A stretch of DNA of 48,911 nt, from NCBI GenBank assembly GCA_024643755.1, contig JAHEMG010000003.1:5903-54813 (forward strand). Reading direction: 5' to 3'. The position numbers and the translations under genes are program-made. The DNA comes from Flavobacteriales bacterium (GTDB lineage Bacteria; Bacteroidota; Bacteroidia; NS11-12g; UBA955). Below the pieces are notes generated by a model, which saw only the letters and a list, made by a program, of their open reading frames with translations, did no database searches and was not told the DNA's origin. Shown here one piece after another: positions 42,434 through 48,911 of the stretch. How positions within the stretch are numbered: position 1 is the first letter of the stretch; every line of letters begins with the position of its first letter.

Positions 42434-43069
42434 TTATTTGCTTTTTTCGCGACAGCCAATAACAGCGCATACGGGACATTTTTCTGGAATATGTCCGCGT
42501 GCTGGACAGAATTCACGCCCCATAAAAATGATTTGCAGGTGAGCTTTGTTCCAACGATCCTTGGGTATGAGTCGTTTCAAATCTCTTTCTGTTTCTTCTA
42601 CGCTTTTTGCTGCGCTTAAACGCCATCGATAGGCCAAGCGATGGATGTGGGTGTCTACGGGAAATGCGGGCACGCCAAAGGCTTGTGACATCACCACTGA
42701 GGCCGTTTTATGTCCAACACCCGGCATCGCTTCAAGTGCTTCAAAGGAGGCGGGTACCTCACCGTTGTGCAGTTCCATGATCATTTTCGACAGGCCGTAG
42801 ATGCCTTTGCTTTTCATGGGTGAAAGTCCGCAAGGTCTAATGATATCTTGAATTTCTTCCACACTGAGTTTCAGCATATCGGCGGGGTTGTTGGCTTTTG
42901 CGAACAGGTGGGGTGTGATTTGATTTACGCGTTCATCGGTGCATTGGGCACTGAGGAGCACTGAAACCAAGAGGGTATAGGCATCGGTATGGTTTAGGGG
43001 AATGGGTGTTTCTGGATAGTGTTGTTCCAGGGTATCTAGAATAAACTGAACACGTTGAGATTTGTTCAT
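42434..43069 (-). CDS. nth: Endonuclease III (base-excision repair glycosylase/AP lyase)
   Basis: 211 residues. Removes oxidised pyrimidines and nicks AP sites. The helix-hairpin-helix LEAMPGVGHKTASVV with the catalytic lysine, and PVDTHIHRL with the catalytic aspartate, are intact. Four C-terminal cysteines are present but spaced C-x9-C-x2-C-x4-C rather than the usual C-x6-C-x2-C-x5-C of the [4Fe-4S] loop. Last gene of lptB-lplA-nth, 4 bp after the lplA stop, and convergent with moxR (1 bp). Confidence 0.96.
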   Translation of the reverse strand: MNKSQRVQFILDTLEQHYPETPIPLNHTDAYTLLVSVLLSAQCTDERVNQITPHLFAKANNPADMLKLSVEEIQDIIRPCGLSPMKSKGIYGLSKMIMELHNGEVPASFEALEAMPGVGHKTASVVMSQAFGVPAFPVDTHIHRLAYRWRLSAAKSVEETERDLKRLIPKDRWNKAHLQIIFMGREFCPARGHIPEKCPVCAVIGCREKSK

Positions 43070-43073
43070 GGTA

Positions 43074-44048
43074 TCAGAAGAAGTGAAGGTGATCTTGGGG
43101 AGAAGAAAGCGGTGTATTGGCGAATGCCTTAGCGAAGGTGTTGGGCGATAGTGGCTGTTGGATTACTTGTTCACAGGCGTTGGTCCATATGGGTGTATGG
43201 TTAACATCATGAAGGCTGAATTGGGTAATTATTCCTTTGGTGACTTCCATATCAAGCAGGTAGGATGTGCCTTGAAATTCAAATTCTCTGTGGTGTTTGT
43301 AGTTGGGAGAATAACCAAGAATCCAGTGGTCTTGGGAAAATTTTTCTTGTTGCAGGGCGATGATGGCTTGGTTTTCCTCTGGTTGAATGGCTGATATAGT
43401 TGCGTTGAGCAGCGGTATCAGGGCGTTTGAGAGATGATGTATGGTTTGCGAAATATTGGCCAGTTGGGGATGGTGATCGGCGAGGTTTGTGACGGCGCTT
43501 TGATTGCTTTTAACGGCTTTGTCTTGGTAGGAGCCTGATGTTTTCAATGCGGCACCTAGGTTGTGAATATTGGCATTCAGCAGCAGGGTGCCATGATGCA
43601 GCACGCGTTTTTGCTGTTGGAAGATATGCTGTGCATTGCCGGAGAATTTGAGACCTTTATAGAGTAGGTCATCGCGTTCTGAGTAGGTAGATTCAATTCC
43701 GAGTGACGCTAGGGCGATGCGGATGGGTTCGAGGAATCGTTTGTAGTTTACGGCTTTATCTAGGGTTGTTCCCAGGTCTTGGATGAATGCGAAATTCAGG
43801 TTTCCAAGGTCGTGATAGACGGTGCCGCCGCCGCTCACGCGGCGGGCGGCCTTGATACCCAACGCCTGACAGGCGGCATAATTAATCTCGGCACATAAAT
43901 TCTGGTGTTTGCCACACACAACGGCAGATTCGCTCTGCCAAAATAAAAAGAGGTTTTCGTTGGTATGATGCAAAAAATGGGCTTCCGCCGCGAGATTGTA
44001 ATAGACATCCGTGGAGGGCGAAACGATAAAACGCATGGGGCTTGGCAT
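43074..44048 (-). CDS. lplA: Lipoate-protein ligase A
   Basis: 324 residues. Attaches lipoate (or octanoate) to lipoyl domains of 2-oxoacid dehydrogenases and GcvH using ATP. The RRVSGGGTVYHDLGNLNFAF motif and the KFSGNAQ lysine motif for lipoyl-AMP binding are clear, and a C-terminal accessory domain is present. It could also be an octanoyl/lipoyl transferase relative, but the LplA layout fits best. Its ATG overlaps the lptB stop by one base (TAATG); a second ATG (44036) is possible. Middle gene of the lptB-lplA-nth operon. Confidence 0.92.
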   Translation of the reverse strand: MPSPMRFIVSPSTDVYYNLAAEAHFLHHTNENLFLFWQSESAVVCGKHQNLCAEINYAACQALGIKAARRVSGGGTVYHDLGNLNFAFIQDLGTTLDKAVNYKRFLEPIRIALASLGIESTYSERDDLLYKGLKFSGNAQHIFQQQKRVLHHGTLLLNANIHNLGAALKTSGSYQDKAVKSNQSAVTNLADHHPQLANISQTIHHLSNALIPLLNATISAIQPEENQAIIALQQEKFSQDHWILGYSPNYKHHREFEFQGTSYLLDMEVTKGIITQFSLHDVNHTPIWTNACEQVIQQPLSPNTFAKAFANTPLSSPQDHLHFF

Positions 44049-44788
44049 TAGGTGGCCGATTTGGAGCGACGTAATTCGAAGTTCTGACCCAAGTATACTT
44101 TTCTCACCAATTCATCGCTTGCTAGCTCCTCAGCGGTGCCGTGCTTGAGCAATTTACCTTCAAAAAGGAGGTAGGCCCTATCGGTGATACTCAGGGTTTC
44201 CTGTACGTTGTGATCTGTGATTAAGATGCCAATGTTCTTCTGTTTGAGTTTGGCAACGATTTGTTGTATGTCTTCTACTGCGATGGGATCAACCCCAGCG
44301 AATGGTTCGTCTAACAAAATGAATTTGGGATCTGTGGCAAGTGCACGGGCGATTTCGGTTCTACGACGTTCACCCCCTGAAAGTACCTTTCCCAAGTTTT
44401 TACGCACTCTGCCTAAGCCAAATTCTGCGATGAGCGACTCCAATTTTTCGTTTTGCTCGGCTTTTGATAGCTTGGTCATTTCAAGGATGGCTTGAATGTT
44501 CTCCTCTACGCTCAATTCGCGAAAAACCGAAGCTTCTTGTGGCAGGTAACCCACGCCATGTTGGGCGCGTTTGAACATAGGCCATGAGCTGATGTCGGTA
44601 TCTTCAAGGTAAACATTGCCTTCGTCTGGACGTACGAGTCCAACAAACATGTAAAAAGAGGTGGTTTTACCGGCGCCATTTGGCCCAAGGAGTCCAACTA
44701 TTTCACCTTGGTTTACTTCTACGCTCACGTCGTTCACAACGCGCTTTGCACCATATTGCTTTACCAGATGTTCTGAGCGTAGTTTCAT
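44048..44788 (-). CDS. lptB: LPS-transport ATPase LptB
   Basis: 246 residues. Cytoplasmic ABC ATPase that drives extraction of lipopolysaccharide by LptFG. Walker [15 protein letters not shown]-loop [10 protein letters not shown], signature [15 protein letters not shown], Walker [14 protein letters not shown] and the switch His in ITDHNV are all intact and match LptB closely (the [10 protein letters not shown] segment is diagnostic). It shows that the organism has an outer membrane with transported LPS. First gene of the operon; an exact -7 element TATATTTG is 5 nt before the ATG, so the mRNA should be (near-)leaderless. Confidence 0.97.
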   Translation of the reverse strand: MKLRSEHLVKQYGAKRVVNDVSVEVNQGEIVGLLGPNGAGKTTSFYMFVGLVRPDEGNVYLEDTDISSWPMFKRAQHGVGYLPQEASVFRELSVEENIQAILEMTKLSKAEQNEKLESLIAEFGLGRVRKNLGKVLSGGERRRTEIARALATDPKFILLDEPFAGVDPIAVEDIQQIVAKLKQKNIGILITDHNVQETLSITDRAYLLFEGKLLKHGTAEELASDELVRKVYLGQNFELRRSKSAT

Positions 44789-44793
44789 CTTTA

Positions 44794-44801
44794 CAAATAT
44801 A
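44794..44801 (-). promoter_or_regulatory. -7 element for lptB
   Basis: TATATTTG on the minus strand, exact match, 5 nt before the ATG at 44788. It lies just behind the terminator hairpin 44813-44841, which would insulate it from leftward read-through. Confidence 0.65.
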
Positions 44802-44812
44802 GGGCAAAAAAT

Positions 44813-44841
44813 AAAGGGCTTCCGCGCAGCGGAAGCCCTTT
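44813..44841 (-). terminator. Strong terminator hairpin between ffs and lptB
   Basis: A perfect 13-bp stem, AAAGGGCTTCCGC and its complement, with a GCA loop. The minus strand has a T-rich tail (TTTATTTTTT) after it; the plus-strand tail is weak. It would therefore stop leftward transcripts, which can only come from the DEAD-box helicase gene on the far side of ffs. Confidence 0.85.
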
Positions 44842-44861
44842 TAAGTGGTACAATTTATTCG

Positions 44862-44869
44862 TACATTTG
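44862..44869 (+). promoter_or_regulatory. -7 element for SRP RNA
   Basis: TACATTTG, exact match. The first base of the folded SRP RNA (44874) lies 5 nt after its final G, giving a measured -7 to start distance for this genome. Confidence 0.7.
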
Positions 44870-44873
44870 TACC

Positions 44874-44957
44874 GGCGGTACGGCCAGCTCCCCATTCACT
44901 TCCCCAGGGCCGGAAGGCAGCAAGGACAATGGGTTGTAGCGGCGCGATACCGCCTTT
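44874..44957 (+). ncRNA. ffs: Signal recognition particle RNA (4.5S type)
   Basis: About 84 nt of the small bacterial SRP RNA. The universally conserved apical part is present: CAGGGCCGGAAGGCAGCA, with GGAA tetraloop and the asymmetric and symmetric loops bound by the Ffh M domain. The ends pair as GGCGGTA (44874-44880) with TACCGCC (44948-44954), followed by a T6 tract (44955-44960) that terminates transcription. It binds Ffh to target membrane proteins to the Sec machinery. It stands between lptB and the DEAD-box gene, both on the other strand. Confidence 0.95.
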
Positions 44958-44971
44958 TTTATTTTATAATC

Positions 44972-46570
44972 TTAGTACTGATTTGATTTCTTAGGGCTAC
45001 GGCCTGCACCACCCCAACGGGTATTGTTGCGATTGCCATTTCCACCAGATCCACCTGCATTAGCACCTTGGTAACCACCAGAGGGCCTATCGCTTGTGCG
45101 ACTTTCGCGGGGTGAAGAAGAGAAATTTGAACCAGCTTTGAATCCGCCACGATCGTTACCGAATCCGGCACTGCGATCAGATCCACCTTTGTATCCACCG
45201 CCATTGCCGCCGCTGTAGTTTGAGCTAGCGCTGGCGTTTCCGCCGTAGCTTGATCCTCCACCATAGCTTGAACCACCGCGATTTCCACCGTAGCTTGATC
45301 CGCCGCGATTTCCGCCGTATCCACCGCCACCGCGGTTTCCACCATATCCACCGCCACCGTTTCCGCCGCGACTCTTGTTTCCGTATCCTCTGTGGAAACC
45401 AGATCCACCGCCGTTACCGCCACCGCTTCTGCGCTGTGGTAATTCAATGCGATAATCGTGCTCCATTTCGGTCATGCACTCACGTCCATGTACCTTATAA
45501 ATTTGCTCAAGCAAGTTTACTTCTGAGCGCTCACAGAATGAAATGGCAATACCTTCGGCACCGGCGCGACCTGTACGACCAATACGGTGTGTGTGGGTAT
45601 CCGCATCCATGGCGATGTCGAAGTTCAATACATAGTTTAGTTCTTTTACGTCTACACCACGGGCAGCTACGTCAGTGGCGATCAACAATTTGGCACGTCC
45701 ACGTTTGAACATATCCAAGTTGTTAGAACGCTCACGCTGAGATTTGTCGCCATGAATCGCAACGGCTGAATAGCCATCGTCTTTCAGACTCATTACCAAT
45801 TTGTCTGCACCATGCTTTGTTTTGGTAAATACCAACATCGCTTCAATGGCTGGATCTTCCAACATGTCGCGCAGCAAAGCATATTTGTTGTTGCGGTCTA
45901 CAGCGAACAACCACTGGGTGATTTTTGGTTTGTCTTCGATGTTCGGAAGAATATCGATGTGTTCAGGATCAACCAACATTTCAGAAGCCAATTGCTTGAT
46001 TTCTCTTGGTGCAGTGGCTGAGAACAACAAGGTTTGTTTGCGTTCGGCCAACATCAACTTGCCAATGGCACGGATATCAGCAACAAAGCCCATGTCGAGC
46101 ATACGATCACACTCATCCAATACAAACGTTTGGATGCCTGATAAATCGATGAAACCTTGTTCGATCAAATCGAGCAAACGTCCGGGAGTAGCAATAATTA
46201 CCTGACAACCGCGACGGATTTCTTGTACTTGACGCATTTGAGAAACACCACCATAAACCAGGGCGATGCGAAGGTTGGTTCCACTGGCGTATTTCTTGAA
46301 GTTATCAGAAATCTGATGCGCCAATTCACGGGTAGGTGCCAATACCAAAGCATGTGTTTTGCGTTGGGGGTTGGCCATAATTTGTTGAATGATAGGGATG
46401 GCGAACGCTGCAGTTTTACCAGTACCCGTGGGGGCTGTTGCAAATAGGTCGCTTCCTTTTAAAATGGTTGGGATGGCCAATGCTTGGATTGGCGTTGGAT
46501 TGGTGTAGCCCTGTTGCGAAACAGACTTCACCAAGGGGGCGATTAACCCCAATGATTCAAATGATTGCAT
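44972..46570 (-). CDS. DEAD-box RNA helicase with RGG-rich tail (RhlE-like)
   Basis: 532 residues. Helicase core (1-~375): Q motif FESLGL and PTPIQALAIP, Walker A ATAPTGTGKT, motif Ib TPGRLLDL, motif II as DECD in place of DEAD, motif III SATAP and motif VI HRIGRTGRAG. This is the RhlE/DeaD group, which remodels RNA in ribosome assembly and cold adaptation. The C-terminal ~155 residues are low-complexity Gly/Asn/Ser/Tyr with repeated RGG and YGGN units, expected to be disordered and to bind RNA. A -7 element 113 nt upstream predicts a long leader with a stem-loop. Downstream transcript would be antisense to ffs. Confidence 0.95.
   Translation of the reverse strand: MQSFESLGLIAPLVKSVSQQGYTNPTPIQALAIPTILKGSDLFATAPTGTGKTAAFAIPIIQQIMANPQRKTHALVLAPTRELAHQISDNFKKYASGTNLRIALVYGGVSQMRQVQEIRRGCQVIIATPGRLLDLIEQGFIDLSGIQTFVLDECDRMLDMGFVADIRAIGKLMLAERKQTLLFSATAPREIKQLASEMLVDPEHIDILPNIEDKPKITQWLFAVDRNNKYALLRDMLEDPAIEAMLVFTKTKHGADKLVMSLKDDGYSAVAIHGDKSQRERSNNLDMFKRGRAKLLIATDVAARGVDVKELNYVLNFDIAMDADTHTHRIGRTGRAGAEGIAISFCERSEVNLLEQIYKVHGRECMTEMEHDYRIELPQRRSGGGNGGGSGFHRGYGNKSRGGNGGGGYGGNRGGGGYGGNRGGSSYGGNRGGSSYGGGSSYGGNASASSNYSGGNGGGYKGGSDRSAGFGNDRGGFKAGSNFSSSPRESRTSDRPSGGYQGANAGGSGGNGNRNNTRWGGAGRSPKKSNQY
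44990..45440 (-). repeat. Gly-rich tandem repeat coding for the RGG tail of the helicase
   Basis: At the DNA level, near-identical units of about 24-30 bp (on the plus strand, variants of CCACCGCGATTTCCACC with TAGCTTGATCC or TATCCACC) recur between about 45235 and 45370. They encode units such as YGGNRGG and SSYGG. The wider segment is codon-biased Gly/Asn-rich. Such repeats vary in copy number between strains. Confidence 0.7.
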
Positions 46571-46596
46571 GTATGTTTTTTAGATTACTGTCTTAC

Positions 46597-46628
46597 GCGA
46601 AACACTTCTGAGCTAGTGTTTTTATCGC
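46597..46628 (-). promoter_or_regulatory. Stem-loop in the 5' leader of the DEAD-box helicase mRNA
   Basis: AAACACT (46600-46606) pairs with AGTGTTT (46615-46621) around an 8-nt loop, extended by GCGA/TCGC across an internal loop. It lies 27 nt before the ATG within the predicted ~109-nt leader. Confidence 0.4.
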
Positions 46629-46683
46629 AAACGCACAATGAAAGCACGTTGTTAAAGACTGACTCTAGATGAATTAAGCGGCG

Positions 46684-46691
46684 CAAAGATA
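46684..46691 (-). promoter_or_regulatory. -7 element for the DEAD-box helicase
   Basis: TATCTTTG on the minus strand, exact match. It lies 113 nt before the ATG, giving the longest predicted leader in the window (~109 nt). Confidence 0.6.
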
Positions 46692-46745
46692 CAAAGAATA
46701 AATCAACATTGGTATAATTCCTAGAATATAAAGCTATATTGGTCG

Positions 46746-46753
46746 TATTTTTG
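46746..46753 (+). promoter_or_regulatory. -7 element for the acyl-CoA carboxylase gene
   Basis: TATTTTTG, exact match, 7 nt before the ATG at 46761; predicted leader ~3 nt. Confidence 0.6.
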
Positions 46754-46760
46754 AATTTGT

Positions 46761-48395
46761 ATGAGCACGCAGGACATTCAATTCAATAAGAATGAAGATT
46801 TGAACAAGCAGGAGTGGGATTTGGCAAAATCGAGGTTGGAGAAGATTTATGGCGGGGGTGGAGAGAAGGCTGCAGCCAAGCAAAAGGAGAAGGGGAAAAT
46901 GCTTTGTCGCGAGCGAATTGACTATCTGCGTGATCCCGGTTCTGAGTGGATAGAAATTGGGGCTTTTGCGGGTTATGAAATGTATGCTGAGTATGGAGGT
47001 TGTGTGGGTGGTGGCGTTGTTACCGGTATTGGATATGTTGGTGGTAAGCAGTGTGTGATTGTGGCCAATGATGCTACGGTCAAGGCCGGTGCATGGTTTC
47101 CGATCACCGGAAAGAAGAACTTGAGGGCGCAGGAAATCGCCATGGAAAATCGCTTGCCCATCATTTATTTGGTTGATAGTGCGGGGGTGTTTTTGCCCAT
47201 GCAAGATGAGATTTTTGCTGATAAGGAGCATTTCGGACGGATGTTCCGCAACAATGCCCATATGAGTGCGATGGGAATTACCCAAATTGCTGCGGTGATG
47301 GGTAGTTGTGTGGCGGGTGGTGCTTATTTGCCAATCATGAGCGATGAAGCCTTGATCGTAGAGGGTAATGGAAGCATCTTTTTGGCGGGTAGTTACTTGG
47401 TGAAGGCGGCGATTGGTGAGGACATCGACAATGAAACGCTGGGTGGTGCTACTACGCAAACCGAGATTTCGGGTGTGATTGACGATAAGTTTCCGGATGA
47501 TCCAACCTGTTTGGATCGCATTCGTTACATCATGGATAAAATTGGCAAATACGAGGAGGCGGGATTTGATCGCATCGCATCGTCTCAGCCAACCAAAAAA
47601 ATGGAGGAGATTTGGGGGATTTTGCCGAATGAGCGTAACAAGCCCTACGATACGATGGAGGTGATTGAGCGATTGGTCGATAACAGTGAATTTGAGCAGT
47701 ATAAAGAGGGCTATGGCAAGTCGATTTTGTGTGGTTATGCGCGAATCGATGGCTGGGCGGTGGGTATCGTGGCGAATAACAGAGAAATCGTAAAGAGTAA
47801 GAAGGGCGAGATGCAGTTTGGCGGGGTTATTTACTCAGACAGTGCGGATAAGGCGGCGCGATTCATCATGAATTGCAATCAGAAGAAAATTCCTTTGCTG
47901 TTTTTGCAGGATGTTACTGGGTTTATGGTGGGCAGTAGGAGTGAGCATGGCGGTATCATCAAAGACGGCGCGAAAATGGTGATGGCGATGAGCAACAGTA
48001 CCGTTCCTAAGTTTACGGTGGTGATGGGCAACAGTTATGGTGCGGGGAATTATGCGATGTGTGGCAAGGCGTACGACCCTCGTTTGATTGTGGCGTGGCC
48101 GGGTGCGAAGATTGCAGTAATGGGTGGCGAGCAAGCGGCAAAGACCTTGTTGCAAATTGAAAAGGCGAGTTTGAAGGCCAAGGGAGAAATCATTGATCCG
48201 GAAGTAGAGAAGCAGTTGTTGGCAAAAATCACCGACCGATACAATGCGCAGACAACGCCATATTATGCTGCGGCCCGTTTGTGGGTGGATGCGATTATAT
48301 CGCCGATGGATACCCGTAAATGGATTTCAATGGGCATTGAAGCAGCCAATCACGCACCGGTGAAGCCTTTTAACCCTGGGATTTTGCAGACCTAA
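46761..48395 (+). CDS. Acyl-CoA carboxylase carboxyltransferase (beta) subunit, MCC-type
   Basis: 544 residues with the two crotonase-like halves of a biotin-dependent carboxyltransferase. The N half has YGGGGEKAAAKQKEKGK, LCRERID, IYLVDSAGVFLP and MGSCVAGGAYLP; the C half has LLFLQDVTGFMVG, GAKMVMAMSNSTVP, SYGAGNYAMCG and AVMGGEQAA. The residue pattern is closer to methylcrotonyl-CoA carboxylase beta than to propionyl-CoA carboxylase beta, so leucine breakdown is likely; propionyl-CoA cannot be excluded. The biotin carboxylase/BCCP partner is not in the window. It overlaps the convergent DUF1801 gene by 26 bp. Confidence 0.9.
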   Translation: MSTQDIQFNKNEDLNKQEWDLAKSRLEKIYGGGGEKAAAKQKEKGKMLCRERIDYLRDPGSEWIEIGAFAGYEMYAEYGGCVGGGVVTGIGYVGGKQCVIVANDATVKAGAWFPITGKKNLRAQEIAMENRLPIIYLVDSAGVFLPMQDEIFADKEHFGRMFRNNAHMSAMGITQIAAVMGSCVAGGAYLPIMSDEALIVEGNGSIFLAGSYLVKAAIGEDIDNETLGGATTQTEISGVIDDKFPDDPTCLDRIRYIMDKIGKYEEAGFDRIASSQPTKKMEEIWGILPNERNKPYDTMEVIERLVDNSEFEQYKEGYGKSILCGYARIDGWAVGIVANNREIVKSKKGEMQFGGVIYSDSADKAARFIMNCNQKKIPLLFLQDVTGFMVGSRSEHGGIIKDGAKMVMAMSNSTVPKFTVVMGNSYGAGNYAMCGKAYDPRLIVAWPGAKIAVMGGEQAAKTLLQIEKASLKAKGEIIDPEVEKQLLAKITDRYNAQTTPYYAAARLWVDAIISPMDTRKWISMGIEAANHAPVKPFNPGILQT

Positions 48396-48855
48396 ACTGC
48401 GTTTGATAGGTTTGTATCCAATCGTTGACCGTCATTTTTTTGGCCAGTTCCGCTAGGAGATTTAGCGGCACATCTTCGGCTTTTTTGAATCTCACACAAC
48501 CTTTTCCCATGTCGATTTTTTTGACGCTGTGTTTGGGCCATTCACTTTGAAACCAATCAAGTAGCGCAGTGCTGCCATAAAGACCCATGTGGTGCAGGGC
48601 GATGTGCGCCTTGGTGGAGCCGATGTTGATGAAGGGCAGTGGCAGTTTGGGGTTGCAGTGGTATCCATCGGGGAAAATGCTGTGCGGCACTACAAAGCCA
48701 ATCATGCCGTAACTCATTACTTGCTGAAATCCTTCGGGCAGGTTTTCGGAGAGTGTGTTTGCGATGGCTTCAACGATTTTTTGTCGGTCTGCCGGCAACT
48801 GCGCGATATATTCTTCGGGGGTTTGGATGGAGGTTTTGGTCATGGTTTGGGGCAT
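48370..48855 (-). CDS. DUF1801 (YdhG-like) domain protein
   Basis: 161 residues. The pattern TPEEYIAQLPADRQKIVEAI, VMSYGMIGFVVP and the MGKGCVRFKKAEDVPLNLLAEL C-terminal part match the DUF1801/YdhG fold, small cytosolic proteins of unknown biochemical function. No catalytic residues can be named. The start could be the ATG at 48855 or at 48843; the first is nearer the -7 element at 48865-48872. Its last 26 bp overlap the convergent carboxylase gene. Confidence 0.87.
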   Translation of the reverse strand: MPQTMTKTSIQTPEEYIAQLPADRQKIVEAIANTLSENLPEGFQQVMSYGMIGFVVPHSIFPDGYHCNPKLPLPFINIGSTKAHIALHHMGLYGSTALLDWFQSEWPKHSVKKIDMGKGCVRFKKAEDVPLNLLAELAKKMTVNDWIQTYQTQFRSAKSQG

Positions 48856-48864
48856 TTAAGGATG

Positions 48865-48872
48865 CAAAATTA
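48865..48872 (-). promoter_or_regulatory. -7 element for the DUF1801 gene
   Basis: TAATTTTG on the minus strand, exact match, 9 nt before the ATG at 48855. Confidence 0.55.
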
Positions 48873-48911
48873 TTGATTAGTATTCAACATATCTGGGTCC
48901 TTTGTAGCGGG

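Noticed and set aside
45235-45370. Tandem repeats as a possible CRISPR array
   Set aside because: Units are in phase with the reading frame, have no spacers of unique sequence and encode RGG/YGG units.
44959-45447. 162-residue ORF on the minus strand, Ala/Val/Thr-rich
   Set aside because: It is the helicase RGG repeat read in another frame; repetitive DNA lacks stops in several frames.
45250-45708. His/Arg-rich 152-residue ORF on the plus strand
   Set aside because: Complement of the Gly-rich repeat region of the helicase; no start signals or recognisable domain.
46734-47459. 241-residue antisense ORF over the carboxylase gene
   Set aside because: Antisense to conserved carboxyltransferase motifs; Thr/His/Ile-rich sequence is typical of a reversed Gly/Asp/Val-rich gene.
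31517-48395. Mce and the carboxylase subunit as parts of one propionate operon
   Set aside because: They are 15 kb apart, on different strands, and the carboxylase looks MCC-type rather than propionyl-CoA type.

Overview
The window is a stretch of chromosome from a member of the Bacteroidota. Four things support this. The first gene ends in a type IX secretion (T9SS) C-terminal sorting domain. Many genes have the Bacteroidota -7 promoter element TAnnTTTG close upstream. Several encoded proteins belong to types found mainly in this phylum (Porin_10-like barrel, transmembrane TPR/helix-turn-helix regulator, two-parvulin PPIase next to SurA and MoxR). Genus and order cannot be read from the sequence. 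No insertion sequence, prophage, CRISPR array, tRNA or rRNA was seen; this is a housekeeping and core region, not a genomic island.

Layout: (1) 1-4000: 3' part of a T9SS-secreted Calx-beta-type protein, a strong terminator, then an MsbA-like ABC exporter. (2) 4001-12363: ftsH, a membrane-anchored TPR/HTH regulator, kynureninase, a MarR regulator, an O-methyltransferase, a small acidic DUF2795-type protein and hflX. (3) 12447-16164: an exported protein of unknown function overlapping a polytopic membrane protein, an AcpH-like protein, and an exported MsrB. (4) 16234-27974: polA, a putative porin, a small membrane protein, an uncharacterised lipoprotein plus outer-membrane-type protein pair, and a GT39-like/GT2 glycosyltransferase operon. 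(5) 28035-31921: thioredoxin lipoprotein, a TPR protein coupled to a ComA-like phosphosulfolactate synthase, a LysE exporter and methylmalonyl-CoA epimerase. (6) 32037-36866: iscS-iscU-iscA-S4 operon and leuS. (7) 36925-44788: obg, two periplasmic PPIase chaperones, moxR, and the lptB-lplA-nth operon. (8) 44813-48855: a terminator hairpin, SRP RNA (ffs), a DEAD-box RNA helicase with an RGG tail, an acyl-CoA carboxylase beta subunit and a DUF1801 protein.

The organisation is very compact. Strand changes at almost every transcription unit. Convergent neighbours touch or overlap at their stop codons (gaps of +1, +2, -4, +7, -36, +34, -4, +48, -19, +4, +1 and -26 bp), and only a few recognisable intrinsic terminators exist. 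Many start codons sit only 4-9 nt behind a -7 element. Using the SRP RNA 5' end as an internal ruler, several mRNAs (kynureninase, GT2, lptB, the TPR-comA operon, accD) are predicted to be leaderless or nearly so.

The most interesting regulatory signals are a duplicated TTTAGA-N5-TCTAAA inverted repeat in front of iscS and iscU, a transcription terminator lying inside the end of hflX, a nested inverted repeat upstream of the LysE gene, and three ATTTG repeats at exact 10-bp spacing between kynureninase and marR. No complete novel defence or mobile system was found. The best candidates for undescribed biology are the lipoprotein/barrel pair at 21956-25409, the ComA-TPR operon (possible link to sulfonolipid or sulfolactate metabolism) and the transmembrane TPR/HTH regulator.
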